Shown: piece after piece, positions 15,210 to 20,193 of the stretch
Layout: each line of letters starts with the position of its first letter
How positions within the stretch are numbered: the stretch's first letter is position 1
NCBI GenBank assembly: GCA_015222115.1
Contig: JADFUO010000279.1
Coordinates: forward strand, 1 to 20,193
Length of the DNA stretch: 20,193 nucleotides
Direction of reading: 5' to 3'
Source: Bacteroidota bacterium
GTDB lineage: Bacteria; Bacteroidota; Bacteroidia; Bacteroidales; JADFUO01
Translations under genes and position numbers: made by a program
Notes under the pieces: model-generated
What the model saw: the letters and a program-made list of their open reading frames with translations, nothing else
The model's database searches: none
What the model was told of the DNA's origin: nothing

Positions 15210-16718
15210 ATGATTAAAAAAGTTCTTATAGCCAACAGGGGTGAGATAGCAGTCAGGGTAATGAGATCATGCAGGGAACTCGGCATTAAAAACGTTGCCG
15301 TTTTTTCTGAAGCTGATCGTACTTCTATGCATGTCAGATATGCTGATGAAGCATATTATATAGGTCCTTCACCTTCTAACGAAAGCTACTTAGTTATCGA
15401 CAAAATTTTACAGATAGCAAAAAAATCCAAAGCTGATGCAATTCATCCGGGTTATGGTTTTTTATCGGAAAATGCCGAATTTTCTCACAGATGTATGGAT
15501 GAAGGAATTATTTTTATCGGTCCTTCGGCATTTGCCATAAATACAATGGGCGATAAAATTACCGCCCGCAAAACAATGATCAAGGCAGATATACCTGTTA
15601 TTCCGGGTACAACCGAAAAAATAAAAGATATTAAATCAGCCGAAAAAATAATAACTGATATTGGATTACCTGTTATAATCAAAGCTTCTGCAGGTGGCGG
15701 AGGCAAAGGTATGAGGTTGGTTAGAAAAATTTCCGATGTTTCAAGCGCAATCAGAGCCGCAAAATCCGAAGCTAAAGTTTCATTCGGTGATGACTCGGTT
15801 TACATTGAAAAATATATTGATTCACCACACCATATTGAATTTCAGATTTTAGCCGACAGGCATGGAAATGTCATCCATCTTTTTGAGCGTGAATGTTCTG
15901 TTCAACGACGCCATCAGAAAGTAATTGAAGAAACACCTTCTCCCCTGATGAATGAAAAAATCAGGAATGAAATGGGTAATCATGCAGTTGCCGCTGCTAA
16001 AGCAGTTAATTATGAGGGAGCAGGAACTATTGAATTTATTGTTGATGATGACCTGAATTATTATTTCCTTGAAATGAATACACGCCTTCAGGTTGAACAT
16101 CCTATAACCGAGCGTGTTGTTGGTATTGACCTTGTAAAAGAACAAATTAACATAGCTAACGGAGAAAAACTGAGATACAAACAAAACGATTTAAAACAGA
16201 ACGGGCATTCCATAGAATGCCGTATTTATGCCGAAAATCCTGATAAAGATTTTATGCCGAATCCGGGAAAAATCAAACATATAACCGAGCCATTCGGACT
16301 TGGAGTACGTATTGACGGATATGTTTACGAAGGATATGAAATCCCGATGTATTACGACCCCTTGATCTCTAAATTGATAGTATGGGCTAAAACAAGAGAA
16401 GAAGCAATCGCAAGATTAAAAAGAGCTTTGTATAATTATAAAATTACAGGTGTTAAAACAACTATAAAATTTCTTGAGAGAATCCTGGATTGTCCTGATT
16501 TTGTATCGGGTAAATATAATACCCATTTTATTGAAGAAAACCGCAATTTTCTTATATCAAAGAAAAAAAGTGTCGGTAAATTTCAGGATATTGCAATTAT
16601 TACAGCTTTTATTGATTATATCACAAAAATTGAAAAACTGCAACCAGAAAAACCATCGCATAAACTCTGTAATAACTGGAAGGATTTTGGAAGAAAAAAA
16701 GGCGTGCTTAGACTATAA
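15210..16718 (+). CDS. Acyl-CoA carboxylase, biotin carboxylase subunit
   Basis: It carboxylates biotin on the carrier protein using ATP and bicarbonate, the first half-reaction of acetyl-/propionyl-CoA carboxylase, in the cytoplasm. The 502-residue protein starts with the usual MIKKVLIANRGEIAVRVMR. It has the ATP-grasp glycine loop GGGGKGMR (162-169), HxE region VIHLFERECSVQRRHQK and EMNTRLQVEH (288-297) with metal-binding Glu288 and catalytic Arg292. It is about 50 residues longer than bacterial AccC; the tail (about 450-502) is of the type seen in acyl-CoA carboxylase operons, not fused to a carrier domain. The carrier gene follows after 37 nt and the carboxyltransferase after that, so the three form one operon. 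Confidence 0.93.
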   Translation: MIKKVLIANRGEIAVRVMRSCRELGIKNVAVFSEADRTSMHVRYADEAYYIGPSPSNESYLVIDKILQIAKKSKADAIHPGYGFLSENAEFSHRCMDEGIIFIGPSAFAINTMGDKITARKTMIKADIPVIPGTTEKIKDIKSAEKIITDIGLPVIIKASAGGGGKGMRLVRKISDVSSAIRAAKSEAKVSFGDDSVYIEKYIDSPHHIEFQILADRHGNVIHLFERECSVQRRHQKVIEETPSPLMNEKIRNEMGNHAVAAAKAVNYEGAGTIEFIVDDDLNYYFLEMNTRLQVEHPITERVVGIDLVKEQINIANGEKLRYKQNDLKQNGHSIECRIYAENPDKDFMPNPGKIKHITEPFGLGVRIDGYVYEGYEIPMYYDPLISKLIVWAKTREEAIARLKRALYNYKITGVKTTIKFLERILDCPDFVSGKYNTHFIEENRNFLISKKKSVGKFQDIAIITAFIDYITKIEKLQPEKPSHKLCNNWKDFGRKKGVLRL

Positions 16719-16755
16719 TTAATATTAGGAATATTTTAACGCAAAAAACACACAC

Positions 16756-17262
16756 ATGTCATTTGAAGTTAATTTAAACAATAGAACAGCAAATGTTGAG
16801 TTACTGAACAGGAAAGGAAATAAAGTTAAAATTGCTATTGACGGTAAAAAATACGATGTGGATATTGTAATGGTTGAAAACGGTGTTTATTCAATTATTC
16901 ACAATGGAATATCATATAATATTGAACTTATTGAAAATAATTCAAGTAAGAAATACATAGTAAACACATTATATGAATCTTTTGATGTTGAAATTGTTGA
17001 TGCTGAAAGCAAATATCTGAAAAATAGAAAAAAAGATGATTCAGGCGAAAAAAACACAATTTCCTCACCAATGCCCGGCAAGGTGGTAAAAATCCTTGTT
17101 AAAGTTGGCGATAAAGTAAAAGCCGGCGAAACCGTTATTATTGTTTCGGCAATGAAAATGGAAAGTGAATATAAAGTTAAAAAAAACAGGTTGATAAAAG
17201 ATATTTTAGTAAAGGAAGGCGATATAGTTGATGGACATCAACCATTAATAATAATTGAATAA
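16756..17262 (+). CDS. Biotin carboxyl carrier protein of acyl-CoA carboxylase
   Basis: It carries the biotin that shuttles carboxyl groups between the biotin carboxylase and carboxyltransferase. The 168-residue protein ends in a biotinyl/lipoyl domain (about 100-168) with [19 protein letters not shown] and the biotin site SAMKM, biotinylated Lys134. The N-terminal part (1-95) is a beta-rich region ([31 protein letters not shown]) like that of carriers in propionyl-CoA/methylmalonyl-CoA systems, not the Pro/Ala-rich linker of AccB from fatty acid synthesis. Flanking gaps of 37 and 32 nt place it in the middle of a three-gene operon. Confidence 0.92.
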   Translation: MSFEVNLNNRTANVELLNRKGNKVKIAIDGKKYDVDIVMVENGVYSIIHNGISYNIELIENNSSKKYIVNTLYESFDVEIVDAESKYLKNRKKDDSGEKNTISSPMPGKVVKILVKVGDKVKAGETVIIVSAMKMESEYKVKKNRLIKDILVKEGDIVDGHQPLIIIE

Positions 17263-17294
17263 GAATACTTGACAAAAAACCAAAACTAAAAAAG

Positions 17295-18833
17295 ATGTCA
17301 TCTTTAGAAGAAAAATTCAAACAATTTGAGTTAAAAAATAAAATTGCTGAACTTGGAGGAGGCAAGGAAAGAATTGACAGGCAACATAAAGCAGGCAGAT
17401 TAACATCACGAGAAAGAATAGATCTTTTGCTTGACCCGGAAACTTTTGTTGAACTTGATAAATTTGTTACGCACAGGGCTACCGATTTCGGAATGGATAA
17501 AAATAAAATATTAGGCGACGGTGTAGTTACAGGATACGGAAAGATTGACGGTAGATTAGTATATATTTTTGCACAGGATTTTACGGTATTTGGTGGAACA
17601 CTTAGCCGTGCAAACTCCGACAAAGTAGTAAAAATAATGGACTTGGCAATGAAAATGGGTGCTCCGGTTATCGGCTTGAATGATTCAGGTGGCGCACGGA
17701 TACAGGAAGGCGTTGAAAGCTTAGCAGGGTATGCCGATATATTTTACCGCAATACTATGGCATCAGGTGTAATTCCGCAAATCTCGGCAATTTTAGGACC
17801 CTGCGCCGGCGGTGCAGTTTACTCTCCTGCTATTACCGATTTCATATTAATGGTAAAACAGTCAAGTTATATGTTCGTTACCGGGCCCGATGTAATTAAA
17901 ACCGTTACCCATGAGGAAGTTACAAAAGAAGACCTAGGAGGTGCCATGACCCATAATTCAAAAAGTGGCGTAGCCCATTTTACTGCCGAAAATGACGAGC
18001 AAGCCATGATGATGGTACGCGAATTATTGAGTTTTATTCCGTCAAACAATCTGGAAGATCCACCTGTTAAACCTTGTACCGATGATATTAAAAGAGAAGA
18101 CGAAAAACTGCAAACTATAATTCCTGTTGACCCCAACAAACCTTACGATATGAAAGAGATCATCACAACAGTTGTTGATGATTTTAATTTCTTTGAAGTC
18201 CAGCCACATTATGCTCAAAATATTGTTGTGGGTTTTGCACGATTAGGCGGTAAATCTGTCGGGATAGTTGCAAACCAACCGGCAAACCTTGCAGGAGTAT
18301 TGGATATAAATTCTTCAATTAAAGGAGCAAGGTTCGTCAGGTTTTGCGATGCTTTTAATATTCCTATCATAACTTTTGTTGATGTTCCGGGTTTCTTACC
18401 CGGTACTGCTCAGGAATTTGGCGGGATAATCAAACATGGTGCAAAACTATTATATGCTTTTTGTGAAGCTACTGTTCCAAAAATTACACTTATTACCCGT
18501 AAAGCTTATGGCGGTGCTTATGATGTGATGTCAAGCAAACATATTGGTGCTGACATTAACTATGCATACCAGACAGCCGAAATCGCTGTGATGGGTTCGG
18601 AGGGAGCTGTAAATATAATCTTTAGAAATGCTTTATCGGATGAAGATAAGAAAAAAGCTGTGGATGATTATAAAAATACTTTTGCAAATCCTTATAAAGC
18701 TGCTGAACTCGGATATATTGATGAAATAATTTATCCTAAACAAACACGATATAAACTGATACAAGCATTGGAAATGACCCGGAACAAAAGCAAATCCAAC
18801 CCACCCAAAAAACATGGGAATATTCCACTATAG
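17295..18833 (+). CDS. Acyl-CoA carboxyltransferase, propionyl-CoA/methylmalonyl-CoA type
   Basis: It transfers the carboxyl group from biotin to an acyl-CoA, most likely propionyl-CoA giving methylmalonyl-CoA (or the reverse). The 512-residue single chain contains both halves of the carboxyltransferase: [10 protein letters not shown] (130-139), [12 protein letters not shown] (168-179) and, in the C-terminal half, [22 protein letters not shown] and [14 protein letters not shown], as in PccB and MmdA. With an ATP-grasp biotin carboxylase in the same operon and no membrane decarboxylase beta subunit here, an ATP-dependent carboxylase is more likely than a sodium-pumping decarboxylase. Substrate specificity cannot be settled by eye. 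It is the last gene of the operon; no clear T-tailed terminator follows. Confidence 0.92.
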   Translation: MSSLEEKFKQFELKNKIAELGGGKERIDRQHKAGRLTSRERIDLLLDPETFVELDKFVTHRATDFGMDKNKILGDGVVTGYGKIDGRLVYIFAQDFTVFGGTLSRANSDKVVKIMDLAMKMGAPVIGLNDSGGARIQEGVESLAGYADIFYRNTMASGVIPQISAILGPCAGGAVYSPAITDFILMVKQSSYMFVTGPDVIKTVTHEEVTKEDLGGAMTHNSKSGVAHFTAENDEQAMMMVRELLSFIPSNNLEDPPVKPCTDDIKREDEKLQTIIPVDPNKPYDMKEIITTVVDDFNFFEVQPHYAQNIVVGFARLGGKSVGIVANQPANLAGVLDINSSIKGARFVRFCDAFNIPIITFVDVPGFLPGTAQEFGGIIKHGAKLLYAFCEATVPKITLITRKAYGGAYDVMSSKHIGADINYAYQTAEIAVMGSEGAVNIIFRNALSDEDKKKAVDDYKNTFANPYKAAELGYIDEIIYPKQTRYKLIQALEMTRNKSKSNPPKKHGNIPL

Positions 18834-18872
18834 AAAGTTCTTAGATTCTAATTAAATTGAAATACAAAAGCC

Positions 18873-18897
18873 GGTTAGCGGTTTCAAACCGCTTACC
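18873..18897. repeat. GC-rich hairpin after the carboxylase operon
   Basis: AGCGGTTT (18877-18884) and AAACCGCT (18886-18893) pair perfectly around one base, extended by GGT/ACC (18873-18875, 18895-18897) across a T-T mismatch. A one-base loop is too tight for RNA unless inner pairs open. It lies 40 bp after the operon. No T run follows, so it may be a processing or stability element, or a protein site. Confidence 0.6.
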
Positions 18898-18984
18898 AGC
18901 TGTACCGATACGGAATTCCGTTAGGCGTTAACTTCAGTATCAAAATGATTATTTTATATATAATTGAATAAAGGTAATGGTAAA

Positions 18985-19085
18985 GGTTAGGAAGCCGGTT
19001 TGGGTAAAAGGAAAAAGGTTAGGTGTAAAAAAAACTTTACCCTTACCTTTAAACCAAACAGGCATCTTAACCCTAACCCTAACCC
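18985..19085. repeat. Imperfect inverted repeat with telomere-like CCCTAA units
   Basis: The 27-bp arms at 18985-19011 and 19046-19072 match each other's reverse complement at 22 of 27 positions by hand alignment, around a 34-nt loop. The right arm runs into TTAACCCTAACCCTAACCC (19067-19085), three CCCTAA-type units. The plus strand before the loop is correspondingly rich in GGTAA/GGTTAGG. The minus strand carries three GGGTTA units plus a fourth GGG run further on, so a G-quadruplex is possible. Confidence 0.75.
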
Positions 19086-19165
19086 AGATAAACTGGAAGA
19101 TAAAAGATCCCGAAACTTCGGTATCGGAACCAAATTTAAGTAGAATTTAATTAATTTAAACAACA

Positions 19166-20193
19166 ATGAAAACACAATTAAAAGTAACAACAGCAATACT
19201 AATATTTATTGCTGTAAGCTATATGCAGACACTTAATGCACAAATAACCAGAGGCCACGAAGCTGGTGAATTATACATTCCCTCAATATGGTACGAGCCA
19301 GGTTATGAAGAAAGATATGATGCAATTTTTTATACAAGTGATAATGGTGAAACCTTAGGCATTAAATACGTATGTGATGTTTATTCTTTCCAGGATATGC
19401 AGATTCAAAACCTTGTATCCGATGCCACACCCGCAGTTTTATACAATTATTTTCAACACAATTTATCAGTAAGTTTTGACTCCGGAGTAACATGGGATTC
19501 ACTTGATCCGCTTGGTGTGTATAGTAAATTTACTTCAGGTTGTGATGAAGGAGAGATATATGAATTATGGGTAAATGAAAATGCAATGAGAGTTGAACTA
19601 AACAGAAGTACAGATTATGGGCAGAATTTTATATTGATTAATGAAAACACTGGAGGTGGTAGCAAAGTTGAAGTTGGAAGTGAAGCAGGTGAAGTTTATC
19701 TGATATATACACCTGATCCTTTAGAAATATTATTTAGTAAGAACAATGGAGTTGATTTCACTTTACAGAGTGAATTAGATACAACAATAGGCGGTTATGT
19801 TGTTAATGGACATTATCCTGTTATATCAAGGGGAACAAGCCCTGGTGAATTATACCTGGTTTCATGGCATTATCCTGCAAACTATCATATATATCACAGT
19901 ACGGACTACGGCCAAAGCTTTAATTTAAGATATATTTCAGATGAATGTGATCTTATATATATTTATAAATTTACAGCAGGAATAGAGCCTGGCTCTTTTT
20001 ATATGAATTATTCTATTCCATGGTACGATGGCATTAATACTTTAATGTATATTTATTACAGCAATGATACGGCAAGTACATTCACAGAATATGTTCATAT
20101 ATTAGATGAGAACTTCCCTGTTTCAATACAGGAAAACAATAACTTATTTGAAAATATTCAGTTGTCACAAAACTACCCAAACCCGTTTTCAAC
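19166..20193 (+). CDS. Secreted T9SS-type Asp-box repeat protein (3' end outside window)
   Basis: The frame is open from ATG 19166 to the window edge, 342 codons, truncated by the edge. A signal peptide (1-25, cut before Q26) is followed by repeats in which a GELY-type strand (G34-ELY, G129-EIY, G175-EVY, G227-ELY, G276-SFY) precedes an Asp-box-like turn: YTSDNGETL (56-64), SFDSGVTW (103-110), STDYGQNF (148-155), SKNNGVDF (191-198), STDYGQSF (245-252) and SNDTASTF (299-306). This is the look of a BNR/sialidase-type beta-propeller, without visible catalytic residues. The last residues, LSQNYPNPFS (333-342), begin a T9SS type A C-terminal sorting domain, so the protein is probably exported through the outer membrane and anchored or released. 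No function is known. About 60-80 residues probably lie beyond the edge. Confidence 0.88.
   Translation, partial: MKTQLKVTTAILIFIAVSYMQTLNAQITRGHEAGELYIPSIWYEPGYEERYDAIFYTSDNGETLGIKYVCDVYSFQDMQIQNLVSDATPAVLYNYFQHNLSVSFDSGVTWDSLDPLGVYSKFTSGCDEGEIYELWVNENAMRVELNRSTDYGQNFILINENTGGGSKVEVGSEAGEVYLIYTPDPLEILFSKNNGVDFTLQSELDTTIGGYVVNGHYPVISRGTSPGELYLVSWHYPANYHIYHSTDYGQSFNLRYISDECDLIYIYKFTAGIEPGSFYMNYSIPWYDGINTLMYIYYSNDTASTFTEYVHILDENFPVSIQENNNLFENIQLSQNYPNPFS

Larger units (their letters stand above)
18834..19165. other. Non-coding spacer with hairpins and telomere-like tract
   Basis: No convincing gene is present. The spacer holds a strong hairpin (18873-18897), a 12-bp EcoRI-type palindrome ACGGAATTCCGT (18910-18921), a near-repeat AACTTCAGTATC/AACTTCGGTATC (about 18930 and 19115) and the imperfect inverted repeat with CCCTAA units described separately. 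No promoter of the TAnnTTTG type was found for the gene at 19166. Confidence 0.65.

Noticed and set aside
17295..18833. Sodium-pumping methylmalonyl-CoA decarboxylase alpha subunit
   Set aside because: The operon encodes an ATP-dependent biotin carboxylase and no membrane beta subunit, favouring a carboxylase, although MmdA and PccB cannot be separated by eye.
18873..18897. Intrinsic terminator of the carboxylase operon
   Set aside because: The hairpin is not followed by a T run and its loop is only one base.
19067..19085. Eukaryotic telomere contamination
   Set aside because: Only three CCCTAA-type units occur, embedded in a stem structure between intact Bacteroidota genes; an assembly artefact cannot be fully excluded without reads.
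18987..19196. Minus-strand frame of 69 codons rich in Leu
   Set aside because: Its composition reflects the GGTTAGG/CCCTAA repeats, and it overlaps the start of the secreted-protein gene on the other strand.

Overview
The window looks like a chromosomal segment of an uncultured Bacteroidota bacterium, probably of the Bacteroidales/Marinilabiliales type. The support is an AT-rich sequence, A-rich leaders in place of strong Shine-Dalgarno sites, several -7 elements fitting the Bacteroidota consensus TAnnTTTG, a PorT-type outer-membrane barrel protein, and a secreted protein whose C-terminus enters a type IX secretion (T9SS) sorting signal (LSQNYPNPFS). The genes are mostly core metabolism and envelope. 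I see no phage, transposase, CRISPR array or classical defence island.

Layout. Positions 1-478 are non-coding, rich in small hairpins and AATTTC-type repeats, and carry a good leftward promoter. 479-3787 encodes a large outer-membrane protein with a degenerate metallopeptidase-like domain, a TolB-like propeller and an Omp85-like barrel. 4013-6724 is a B12-dependent class II ribonucleotide reductase (nrdJ). It converges on a small protein built of exact 25-residue helical repeats (6728-7126). A divergent pair of genes follows, a polyprenyl synthase and a PorT-like barrel protein. The second of these overlaps the convergent queG tail to tail. 9796-10088 is a nested inverted-repeat element. ruvB is on the minus strand. 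Two tandem-UspA genes flank a SPOR-domain lipid/peptidoglycan-type protein (11264-13434). A strong bidirectional terminator separates them from a minus-strand class II fructose-bisphosphate aldolase. A tRNA-Arg(TCG) gene and a repeat-bearing spacer lead into a three-gene acyl-CoA (propionyl-CoA-type) carboxylase operon (15210-18833). A spacer with hairpins and a telomere-like CCCTAA tract precedes a secreted Asp-box protein that runs off the right edge.

Taken together, the cell appears to rely on cobalamin: NrdJ and QueG are both B12 enzymes, and the carboxylase belongs to a pathway (propionyl-CoA/methylmalonyl-CoA) that normally uses a B12 mutase. The least explained parts are the intergenic elements. 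A 17-bp word, ATCCATACGGACAAGTT, occurs as a perfect inverted pair at 9929-10017 and again at 14836-14852. The 25-residue-repeat protein, the pseudo-peptidase outer-membrane fusion and the telomere-like stem region are also unusual. No clearly new multi-gene system is evident.
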